64,000 bases of DNA, from NCBI RefSeq assembly GCF_900108295.1, contig NZ_FNWK01000004.1, forward strand, positions 62,001-126,000. Reading direction: 5' to 3'. Source of the DNA: Sphingopyxis sp. YR583 (lineage in GTDB: Bacteria; Pseudomonadota; Alphaproteobacteria; Sphingomonadales; Sphingomonadaceae). Below are positions 1-6,983 of this stretch, one piece after another. The notes below the pieces were generated by a model that was given only the letters and a program-made list of their open reading frames with translations, did no database searches and was not told the origin of the DNA. Each line of letters begins with the position of its first letter. Positions within the stretch are counted from its first letter, which is position 1. The position numbers and the translations under genes were made by a program.

Positions 1-1
1 C

Positions 2-781
2 GTGTCGGAGGGCGCGCAGAAGGCGGGTTATTTCCCGTGGGGAACGATCGACGGCAAGGTCTTGCCGCGCCAACTCGTCGACACCTTCGATCGCGGCGAA
101 CAGGCTGCTGTGCCGATGATCGCTGGGTTCAACATCGGCGAAATCCGTTCGCTGCGTGTCCTTGCGCCGCCGGTTCCGGCGAATGCCGCAGCCTATGAGG
201 TCGCGATCCGTCAGCGTTATGGCGACCTCGCCGACGCATGGCTGAAGCTTTATCCCGCGCGCGACCTTGCCGAAACGATCCTCGCGACGCCGCGTGACGC
301 GCTCTATGGCTGGACGTCGGAACGGCTGGCGATCAAGCAGACCGCGCTAGGTCAATCTGCGTATCTTTATCTTTTCGACCATGGCTATCCAGCGGCGAGC
401 GAGGCAGGGTTGCACGGTTTCCACGCCGCGGAAATTCCGTTCGTGTTCGGCACGGCCAGCGATACGCCGCCCTATTGGCCCAAAATTCCCGACACGGTGG
501 CCGAGCGCCGCCTTGCCACCGCGATGGGCGACTATTGGGTGTCTTTCGCCAGAACCGGACAGCCCGAAGCGGCAGGGCAGGCTGCGTGGCGTCCTTATGG
601 CAAGGATGCCGCCTTCATGGCCTTTGCCGACATCCCGCGTTCGGGCGCGCGGCTGATGCCTGGAATGTACGCCCTTCACGAAGCTGCTGTCTGCCGCCGC
701 CGCGCCGCAGGCAATCAGCCTTGGAACTGGAATAGCGGTATCGTCTCCCCCGTGCTCGCGAAGGGCGAAAATTGTCCATGA
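2..781 (+). CDS. Carboxylesterase type B, C-terminal part (gene begins before the window)
   Basis: This frame is open from the first bases, so the gene is cut by the window edge and only about the last 260 residues are seen. It matches the C-terminal half of type-B carboxylesterases (alpha/beta hydrolases that cleave carboxylic esters). The HGFHAAEIPFVFG segment carries the His of the catalytic triad in its usual context, and the late WxPYG-type stretch is typical. The nucleophilic Ser and oxyanion motif would lie upstream, so activity cannot be judged. The stop TGA overlaps the ATG of the acyl-CoA ligase (ATGA), which suggests coupled translation: ester cleavage followed by activation of the freed acid. 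Substrate unknown. Confidence 0.85.
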   Translation: MSEGAQKAGYFPWGTIDGKVLPRQLVDTFDRGEQAAVPMIAGFNIGEIRSLRVLAPPVPANAAAYEVAIRQRYGDLADAWLKLYPARDLAETILATPRDALYGWTSERLAIKQTALGQSAYLYLFDHGYPAASEAGLHGFHAAEIPFVFGTASDTPPYWPKIPDTVAERRLATAMGDYWVSFARTGQPEAAGQAAWRPYGKDAAFMAFADIPRSGARLMPGMYALHEAAVCRRRAAGNQPWNWNSGIVSPVLAKGENCP

Positions 782-2364
782 TTCACGGTATGATGCAGGA
801 TTATCCGCTTACCCTCGACAAATTCCTCGATCATGCGGCGCGCTGGCATGGCGATGCCGAGGTCGTGACGGCACGCGAGGACGGCAGCGTGGCGCGCATC
901 GGCTACGGTCCCCTGCGCGAACGCAGCCTTGCGATATCGTCGCTGCTCACCGGTTTCGGGGTGGGCGAGGGCGATCGCGTCGCGACGCTCGCATGGAACA
1001 GCCAGGCACATGTCGAGGCATGGTACGCCACGATGGGCATCGGCGCCGTCTGTCACACCCTCAATCCGCGCCTGACCGCGCCGCAGCTCGCGGCCATGGC
1101 GGTGCAATCGGCGGCGAAGCTGCTGATTGTCAGCGCCGATCTGTTACCGCTCGCGCGATCGATCGTCGAGCGTGCACCGGCGATTGGGCAGGTTCTGGTC
1201 ATTGACGGGCGGGCGGGCGACTGGCCGGCATCCGCTCCGCCGCTGCTTGAGCTTGAGGGGCTGATCGGCGACGCACCGGAGGGCGCCCAATGGGGCGGCT
1301 TTGACGAGCGTTCGCCCGCCGGCCTCTGCTTCACCTCCGGAACCACGGGGGCGCCGAAGGGCGTGACCTACACGCATCGCGCAAGTTTCCTCCACACACT
1401 GCGCGCCCTGCAGGCCGATGTCATGGCCTTCACGCATCGTGATGCCGTGCTCGCCGTGGTGCCGATGTTCCACGCCAATGCCTGGGGTCTTCCCTTCGCG
1501 CTCCCCGCCGTCGGCGGTAAGCTCGTGCTCCCGGGCCGACAGGCGGACGGTGCGAGCCTAGCGCGACTGATCGCGGCCGAGAATGTGACGGTCGGTGTCG
1601 GCGTGCCCACCGTCTGGCTCGGCGTGGTCGAACATCTCGAAGCCGAGGGTGGGGAACTGCCGTCGCTGAAGCGCATCATTGTTGGCGGGGCGCCGATGCC
1701 GCCGGCGCTGATGGAGCGGATCGAGCGACGGCTTGGCGTCACTGTCCAGACAAGCTGGGGCATGACCGAATTGTCGCCGCTCGGCACGATCGCTCCTCCG
1801 GATGATCCGCTGCGCACCGCGTCGGTGTCCGGCCGCCCCGCTATCGGCGTTGACCTGCTGCTCACCGATGCAGCGGGTGTGGCGCTGCCCGAACAGCGCG
1901 GGGTCGAGGGGCATCTGCGCGTCCGCGGCGCGGCCGTTGTCGAACGCTATCTGGGACAGGAAGTGTCCGCGACCGACGATGGCGGCTGGTTCGCGACCGG
2001 CGACCTCGCGCGGATCGACGCGCGGGGCAATCTGTCGATCACCGGCCGCGCCAAGGATCTGATCAAATCGGGCGGCGAGTGGATCAACCCTGCCGAGATC
2101 GAGGCTGTCGTCGGGGCGCTGCCGCAGGTGTCGCTCGCCGCGGTGATCGGCCGCGAGGATCCCAAATGGGGCGAGCGGCCGGTGCTGCTCGTCGAGCTTG
2201 GCGCAGACACGGATATCAGCGATGCCGACCTCCTCGCGCCGCTTGCGGGCCGGGTGGCACCCTGGTGGATTCCCGATGCGGTCGTGCGCCTTGCCGCCAT
2301 GCCGCTGGCGCCGACGGGAAAAATAGATAAGATTCGCTTGCGGAACGACCATGGCGCGGGTTGA
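778..2364 (+). CDS. AlkK-like acyl-CoA synthetase (AMP-binding family)
   Basis: It activates a carboxylic acid to its CoA thioester through an acyl-adenylate, in the cytoplasm. The P-loop-like CFTSGTTGAPKG lies at about residues 183-195, the GWFATGDLARID motif near 403, and the catalytic Lys in APTGKIDK near 514. Length (528 aa) fits medium-chain ligases of the AlkK branch. I chose ATG 778 because it overlaps the esterase stop; ATG 790 is an alternative. A clear paralogue lies at 17413-18996, and both follow esterase genes. Chain length or aromatic preference cannot be read from sequence. The end overlaps the start of the TetR gene by 14 bases. Confidence 0.93.
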   Translation: MIHGMMQDYPLTLDKFLDHAARWHGDAEVVTAREDGSVARIGYGPLRERSLAISSLLTGFGVGEGDRVATLAWNSQAHVEAWYATMGIGAVCHTLNPRLTAPQLAAMAVQSAAKLLIVSADLLPLARSIVERAPAIGQVLVIDGRAGDWPASAPPLLELEGLIGDAPEGAQWGGFDERSPAGLCFTSGTTGAPKGVTYTHRASFLHTLRALQADVMAFTHRDAVLAVVPMFHANAWGLPFALPAVGGKLVLPGRQADGASLARLIAAENVTVGVGVPTVWLGVVEHLEAEGGELPSLKRIIVGGAPMPPALMERIERRLGVTVQTSWGMTELSPLGTIAPPDDPLRTASVSGRPAIGVDLLLTDAAGVALPEQRGVEGHLRVRGAAVVERYLGQEVSATDDGGWFATGDLARIDARGNLSITGRAKDLIKSGGEWINPAEIEAVVGALPQVSLAAVIGREDPKWGERPVLLVELGADTDISDADLLAPLAGRVAPWWIPDAVVRLAAMPLAPTGKIDKIRLRNDHGAG

Positions 2365-3103
2365 CCGGCAAGGGGGCGTCGCGGCAGGGGCGGCGACGGA
2401 ACAGAAACTGGAAGTCGGACGAGTGGCAGAACAGGCGAAAACGCGTCGGCGGTCGACCAAGGCCGAACAGCGCGCCGAGACGATGGAGCAGATCCTCGAC
2501 GAGGCAGAGTTGCTGTTTTCGCGGCACGGCCTGCACGGCGTCACGCTGAAGGACGTCGCGAAGCGCGTCGGTGTGCACCACACGCTGCTCAACTATTATT
2601 TCGAGGACAAGAAGAAGCTGTTCGATGCCGTGTTCGCACGGCGGGCGGTGGTGACGAGTACGAAGCGGATGCAGGCGCTCGACGAATATGATCGTGCGAG
2701 CAGCGGCAAGCCGACGATCGAAGGCGCACTGCACGCCTTTCTCGACACCGACCTCGATCTCTATATCCACGGCGGCGACGGCTGGAAGAATTACGGCGCG
2801 CTCGGCGCGCAGGTCGCGAACACGCCCGAATGGGGCGCCGAACTGATGGACAGCCATTTCGATCCGGTGGTCCTCCGCCTGATCGAGCTTCTGAAAAGGG
2901 CGATGCCCGACTGCGCCGAAGAGGATATCTTCTGGGGTTATCATTTCGTCACGGGCGCGCTGATGGTCACGCTCGCGCGTACCGGCCGCATCGACAAGCT
3001 TTCGGGCGGGGTCTGCAAGTCCGAGGATTTCGAAGCCATCAAGGCCCGCATGGCGTCGTTTATGGCCGCCGGCTTCCGGCAAATCTGCAGCGCCAAGGCC
3101 TGA
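2351..3103 (+). CDS. TetR-family transcriptional regulator
   Basis: DNA-binding repressor-type protein. The N-terminal helix-turn-helix (about residues 48-90 from this start) reads as TetR, with TLKDVAKRVGVHHTLLNYYF as the recognition region, followed by a helical ligand domain. This start overlaps the ligase gene. GTG 2423, just after a GGAAG stretch and just before a basic segment, is a good alternative and would give a more usual length of about 226 aa. The gene sits between the ligase and the SDR gene. The near-palindrome at 3147-3166, right before the SDR start, is the obvious candidate operator. The ligand may be an acyl-CoA or a related acid, by analogy with FadR-type TetR proteins, but this is not shown. 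Confidence 0.92.
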   Translation: MARVDRQGGVAAGAATEQKLEVGRVAEQAKTRRRSTKAEQRAETMEQILDEAELLFSRHGLHGVTLKDVAKRVGVHHTLLNYYFEDKKKLFDAVFARRAVVTSTKRMQALDEYDRASSGKPTIEGALHAFLDTDLDLYIHGGDGWKNYGALGAQVANTPEWGAELMDSHFDPVVLRLIELLKRAMPDCAEEDIFWGYHFVTGALMVTLARTGRIDKLSGGVCKSEDFEAIKARMASFMAAGFRQICSAKA

Positions 3104-3146
3104 ACGAAAGACGCGGATGCTGCCGCGTCCCGGCTTGTTCATTATG

Positions 3147-3166
3147 TTAACTCACTAGAGAGTGAA
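3147..3166. promoter_or_regulatory. Candidate TetR operator before the SDR gene
   Basis: TTAACTCACTAGAGAGTGAA is a 20-bp inverted repeat in which 16 of 20 positions pair around the central CT|AG. It ends 11 bases before the chosen SDR start codon and lies directly downstream of a TetR gene. This is the size and symmetry expected for a TetR-family operator. Binding is inferred. Confidence 0.5.
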
Positions 3167-3177
3167 TGGAGATCCAC

Positions 3178-4065
3178 ATGGGACATGATATTTTGCCGTT
3201 GCAGGGCCGGGTCGCGATCGTCACCGGCGCCGGAGGCGGACTCGGCCGCGCGCATGCCCTCTACCTCGCAAGTCAGGGCGCGCGCGTCGTGGTCAACGAC
3301 CTCGCGCTGCCCGCCGCCGAGCAGGTCGTATCGGAGATCGTGGCGAATGGCGGCGAGGCGCTGGCGATCGTCGCTTCGGTGACCGACGAGACAGCAGTCG
3401 AGGCGATGGTTCGCGATACGCTGGATGCGTGGGGGCGCATCGATATCCTCGTCAACAACGCGGGCATATTGCGCGACAAAAGCTTTGCGAAGATGAGCAT
3501 CGACGATTTCCGTCTGGTCGTCGACGTCCACCTGATGGGCGCCGCGATCTGCTGCAAGGCGGTGTGGGAGGCGATGCGCGCGCAGCAATATGGCCGCATC
3601 GTGATGACGACCTCATCGTCGGGGCTTTGGGGCAATTTCGGGCAGGCCAATTATGGCGCCGCCAAGATGGCGCTCGTCGGGCTGATGCAGACGCTGGCGA
3701 TCGAGGGCGAGAAATACGGCATCCGCGTCAACAGCCTCGCTCCGACGGCCGCGACGCAGATGACGCACGGCGTTCTGTCGGAGGAAAGCCTGACCGCGCT
3801 CGATCCCGCACTCGTCAGCCCGGGGCTGCTGGCGCTGGTCGGCGACGCGGCGCCGACGCGTGCCATTCTTTGTGCAGGCGCAGGTCATTTTGCGAGCGCC
3901 GAAATCACCTTGTCGGGCGGCGCATTCTTCGGCCGCGACGCGGATGCCGGCCGTCAGCTGACGGATCGCTGGTCGAGCGTTGTCGAGCGGCAGGATGCGA
4001 TCGTGCCGGCCTATGGCTTCGTGCAGGCGGAGCGCGAAGTGGCGAGCGCCGCCAACGGTAGCTAA
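3178..4065 (+). CDS. SDR-family dehydrogenase, MFE-2 / 17-beta-HSD4-like
   Basis: NAD(P)-dependent short-chain dehydrogenase of 295 aa. The cofactor motif TGAGGGLGRAH is at about residues 16-27, the NNAG motif follows in the first half, and the catalytic pair is Tyr159-x3-Lys163 in YGAAK with Ser about 13 residues before it. The order and the long tail resemble the dehydrogenase domain of peroxisomal multifunctional enzyme 2, which acts on 3-hydroxyacyl-CoA or hydroxysteroids. I chose ATG 3178 because GGAG lies about eight bases upstream; ATG 3166 lies inside the operator-like palindrome. With the esterase and ligase upstream it fits degradation of an ester-derived acid, but the substrate is open. 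Confidence 0.9.
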   Translation: MGHDILPLQGRVAIVTGAGGGLGRAHALYLASQGARVVVNDLALPAAEQVVSEIVANGGEALAIVASVTDETAVEAMVRDTLDAWGRIDILVNNAGILRDKSFAKMSIDDFRLVVDVHLMGAAICCKAVWEAMRAQQYGRIVMTTSSSGLWGNFGQANYGAAKMALVGLMQTLAIEGEKYGIRVNSLAPTAATQMTHGVLSEESLTALDPALVSPGLLALVGDAAPTRAILCAGAGHFASAEITLSGGAFFGRDADAGRQLTDRWSSVVERQDAIVPAYGFVQAEREVASAANGS

Positions 4066-4092
4066 TATGGCGATCCCGTTGGCGGGCTCGAA

Positions 4093-5019
4093 TCAATAGC
4101 CCTTTCGTCCGGGGCTCGCGAGTTCGGCTTCCGACGGCCAGTGACCCTGTGGGTTTTCGCGGACGATCTCGGTCAGCAGCGCCTTCGCGCCCGTCTCGTC
4201 ACCGGCGAACCGGCGTTCCATCGCGATAGCGAATTTGATCGTGCTGTCGCGCGTGTCCTTGACGCTCGCGGGATCGAGCCGGCCCTGCATGATCTGGACC
4301 GCCTGATAATAAGTGAAATTCTCAATCAGCTTGAGCCCCGGCTCGATCGCGTCGATCGCGGCGCGCGCCTTGTCGTGCTGGCCCATCTTGCGATAGGCGA
4401 GATAGGTCCAGTAGGCGGTCGGCACGCGCATGTCGTCGCGTGCGAAATCGGCCGACAGTTCGAGCGATTTCGCCATGCCCGTCACCATCGTCGGATAGTC
4501 GCCCGTCGCGAAGCTCGTTTGCGCGTGATAATAGACGATGTTGCCGCGGTACGTGCTGATGGTGAGACCGATCGGGTTCGGCATGCCGTCGGGCTCGAAG
4601 CTGTCGGGCGTGTCGCCCATCAGTTCGAGCGCCTTTTCATAGTCGGCGAGCGCTTCCTTGAATTTGCGCGCGCGGGTGAGGTCGCGGGCGCGGAAGCGGT
4701 AAAGTTTGTAGCTGTCCGGGAATTGCTTGATCCCGGCGCTGAAGGCATCGACCGCGTTGCAGATGCGCCCGGCATAGTCGAGCCGGCGGCCGTACCATAT
4801 ATGGCTGTCCTCGCGATCGGGGGCGATGCGCAGCGCGGCTTCGGCAATCGCGATATCCTCGTTGAGCATCTTTTGCGTCGCGGCCGAATATTTCGGGATC
4901 GTCAGCGGCGTCCCGATCAGGCTGGTCGCGCAATTCCCCGCGTCGGCGCCAGGGATGTTCGCCGACGCGGGGGCTGCTGCAAGCAGCAGAAGGGCGAGGG
5001 TGGACATGCGGAGGCTCAT
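4093..5019 (-). CDS. Exported TPR-repeat protein, co-encoded with M19 dipeptidase
   Basis: 308 aa with a signal peptide (MSLRMSTLALLLLAAAPASA) and then helical tetratricopeptide-type repeats (for example the segments around WYGRRLDYAGR, LYRFRARDLTRARKFKEALADYEKAL and TYWTYLAYRKMGQHDKARAAI). The likely place is the periplasm. The ATG overlaps the TGA of the dipeptidase gene (ATGA), which is why I reject the much longer open frame to 5625. It is related to the TPR protein at 12553-13548: both share the WYGR-x5-G start, the FP-x-S-x-KL segment and a YYH...TYW...L block in the same order. No enzymatic motif is visible. It could be a scaffold for peptide hydrolases. Confidence 0.85.
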   Translation of the reverse strand: MSLRMSTLALLLLAAAPASANIPGADAGNCATSLIGTPLTIPKYSAATQKMLNEDIAIAEAALRIAPDREDSHIWYGRRLDYAGRICNAVDAFSAGIKQFPDSYKLYRFRARDLTRARKFKEALADYEKALELMGDTPDSFEPDGMPNPIGLTISTYRGNIVYYHAQTSFATGDYPTMVTGMAKSLELSADFARDDMRVPTAYWTYLAYRKMGQHDKARAAIDAIEPGLKLIENFTYYQAVQIMQGRLDPASVKDTRDSTIKFAIAMERRFAGDETGAKALLTEIVRENPQGHWPSEAELASPGRKGY

Positions 5020-6080
5020 CCGATCACCTCCTGATAGATGCGACGGACATTGGTCCCCATGATCTTTTCGACCGTGGCTGAGGGGTAGCCGAGCTTGCGC
5101 ACGCCATCCCATACCACTTCCATGCGGCGCGGGCCGTTGAGTTCGTTGATGAACAGCGGCCAGTCGGGTTCGTGGAAATTGGCACCCTCTTCGGCCTTCA
5201 ATTCGGCGATATAGGCGTCGGTCATCTCGACGACGCGGTGATCGCGGTCGCTGCCGATCGCGACATGGTCGGCGCCCATCACTTTGACGGCATGGTCGAT
5301 GTGGCGGAAATATTCGGGCAGCGCGTCGTCGCGCTTGGTCGTCAGGAAAGGCCGCATCTGGCAGATGCCCGCGACGCCGCCCTTGTCTGCGAGCAGGCGC
5401 AAATTGGCATCGGTGGTGTTGCGGACATTGCTGTGCACCGCCATGCACGCGGTGTGCGAGACGATCACCGGTACTTTCGACGCATTGATCGTATCGGCCA
5501 TCGTCTGCATGTTCGAATGCGACAGGTCGATCAGCATGCGCCGCTCGTTCATCCGGCCGACGAGGTCGCGGCCGAAATGGGTGAGGCCGTTTGCGCCGAG
5601 TTCCTTGCACCCCGCGCCCGCCCAATTCTGGTCGTTATAGGTGATCTGCGCCGATGTGACCCCGAGCTTGCGGAACAGGTCGACATTGTCGAGGTCACGC
5701 CCGAACTGGGTGCTGTTCTGGAACAGGTAGAACAGCGCGAGCTGGCCGTTCTTGCGCGCGACGTCGATGTCGCTGGTGCTCGTCGCCTTCAGGAACAGTT
5801 CCGGGTGCTTGGCGATATGCGCGTCATGGTCGAGGACGGCCTGAATGGCCTCTTCATAGGCCTGCCCCTCATAGACTTTGGGATCGCAGAGCGTGATGGT
5901 GATTGCGTCGAGCCCGCTCGCGCGCATCTGGCCGATCAGCGCGGCGTCATACTCGAACCGCACCTCTCCCATCGCGTCGAAGGTGAGGGGGCGCGTCTTC
6001 GCCAGCGCCGCCGCCGCAGGTGCCAGTGCCATCGTGGCCGACAAGGCCGCCCCCGACAGGATAAAATTCCGTCTGTCCAT
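5016..6080 (-). CDS. M19 (membrane dipeptidase) family protein lacking the HxD zinc motif
   Basis: 354 aa with a twin-arginine-like signal peptide (MDRRNFILSGAALS), so probably exported. M19 landmarks are present: DLSH (His188), VSHTACMAVH with His209, RNTTD, and GSDRDH with Asp278. Family M19 enzymes are Zn dipeptidases whose metals are also held by an N-terminal HxD and a middle Glu. Here the N-terminal position reads FDAMGE (35-39) and the Glu region reads YLFQNSTQ (118-125). Two of the usual ligand positions are therefore missing, as in a sphingomonad/Caulobacter subgroup I recall. Activity may differ (one metal, or another substrate). It is translationally coupled to the TPR gene and sits downstream of the XRE-cupin regulator. 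Confidence 0.88.
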   Translation of the reverse strand: MDRRNFILSGAALSATMALAPAAAALAKTRPLTFDAMGEVRFEYDAALIGQMRASGLDAITITLCDPKVYEGQAYEEAIQAVLDHDAHIAKHPELFLKATSTSDIDVARKNGQLALFYLFQNSTQFGRDLDNVDLFRKLGVTSAQITYNDQNWAGAGCKELGANGLTHFGRDLVGRMNERRMLIDLSHSNMQTMADTINASKVPVIVSHTACMAVHSNVRNTTDANLRLLADKGGVAGICQMRPFLTTKRDDALPEYFRHIDHAVKVMGADHVAIGSDRDHRVVEMTDAYIAELKAEEGANFHEPDWPLFINELNGPRRMEVVWDGVRKLGYPSATVEKIMGTNVRRIYQEVIG

Positions 6081-6092
6081 AGCTTCGCCCTC

Positions 6093-6109
6093 TCCAATTC
6101 TCTATTGGA
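6093..6109. promoter_or_regulatory. Inverted repeat before the M19 gene, possible operator
   Basis: TCCAAT-TCTCT-ATTGGA: perfect 6-bp arms with a 5-nt spacer, 13 bases upstream of the dipeptidase start codon. Two other N5-spaced perfect repeats lie in the gaps of this locus (6908-6942 and 9517-9533), so this may be a site for the XRE-cupin regulator. It may also be chance. Confidence 0.3.
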
Positions 6110-6165
6110 AAGAAATTAGCGTATCGGAAAATTATTGCAAGCCCGATGATTGGGCGGAGAATTGG

Positions 6166-6789
6166 CTAGCCGGTGTTGACCCAGAGGACGACGGCATCCT
6201 CCTCGCTTGTCGAATAGGCGGCGTGCTGCATGCTGCTGTTGATATAGATGCTGTCGCCGACGCCGAGGATCGCGGGTTCGTAATGCTCGGTCTGGAAGCA
6301 GATCTCGCCTTCGAGCACATAGAGGAATTCTTCGCCGCTATGCTGCGACCAGCGCTTGAAATCCTCGAGGCTGCGCGCCTTGATCGTCGTGACGAATGGC
6401 AGGATTTTCTTGTTCTTGAGCTCGGCGGCGATCAGCCGGTGGCGATAGACTTCGGTTTCCATCAGGCGGCCTGCGCCGTCCATGGTGACGCTGCGCCTGC
6501 CCGCGGCATCCTGACCCATATTGCTCGCGAAAAGTTCGGTAATGTCGATGCCGAAGCCCGTCGCCAGTTTCTGCACGACGTCGAATGTCGGCGACATCTG
6601 GTCGTTCTCGATCTTTGATAAGGTCGAGGCGGCAAGTGCGGTCAGGCGGCCCGCATCTTCCAGCGTCATGCCGCGCTCCTTGCGTAACTGGCGGAGCCGC
6701 TCACCCAGATGAAAGCCTTCGGATCGAGGCCGCTTCGCGGTGCGAACGGCACCCAATACTTCCGGCTCGTCTCCATTTCTGGGCGGCAT
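6166..6789 (-). CDS. XRE-cupin transcriptional regulator
   Basis: 207 aa. An XRE-type helix-turn-helix (about residues 27-87, including LRQLRKERGMTLEDAG and STLSKIENDQMSPTFDV) is followed by a small cupin sensor domain (about 143-205, with EEFLYVLEGEICF and LGVGDSIYI). The architecture is that of PuuR/SutR-like regulators, which often control amino-acid, polyamine or peptide catabolism. I chose ATG 6789 because GGAG stands five bases upstream; the longer frame to 6867 adds residues that look non-coding. It lies between the TonB receptor and the dipeptidase genes, all leftward, so it probably controls this locus. The ligand is unknown. Confidence 0.9.
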   Translation of the reverse strand: MPPRNGDEPEVLGAVRTAKRPRSEGFHLGERLRQLRKERGMTLEDAGRLTALAASTLSKIENDQMSPTFDVVQKLATGFGIDITELFASNMGQDAAGRRSVTMDGAGRLMETEVYRHRLIAAELKNKKILPFVTTIKARSLEDFKRWSQHSGEEFLYVLEGEICFQTEHYEPAILGVGDSIYINSSMQHAAYSTSEEDAVVLWVNTG

Positions 6790-6907
6790 AAAACTCCAAT
6801 CCTTCACTTGCTCGAGATCGAACGGCGTTGGCCAATGGGGGACGGCTGGGGGAAGAGGTCCGGCCAATCAGCCGCCGCCACCTATAAGGCACAAATTTCC
6901 GATAGGC

Positions 6908-6942
6908 TACGGAATTGGCATATCCGCTATGCCAATTCCGTA
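6908..6942. repeat. Perfect 15-bp inverted repeat with 5-nt spacer
   Basis: Arms TACGGAATTGGCATA (6908-6922) and TATGCCAATTCCGTA (6928-6942) are exact reverse complements around TCCGC. The element lies between the TonB receptor stop (6984) and the XRE-cupin gene. There is no T-run on either side, so it is a poor intrinsic terminator. A strong operator, or an RNA hairpin that separates receptor and regulator expression, is more likely. Confidence 0.7.
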
Positions 6943-6983
6943 TTTGCCCACCGGAAACAGAGGCCGATCTCGATTAGACGAGA

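Noticed and set aside
5020..5625. N-terminal extension of the TPR protein at 4093
   Set aside because: The extension lies in another frame of the dipeptidase gene and has shadow composition; the signal peptide and ATGA overlap place the start at 5019.
6908..6942. Long palindrome as a standard intrinsic terminator of the TonB gene
   Set aside because: The stem is not GC-rich and no U-tract follows on the minus strand, so it is listed as a repeat or possible operator.
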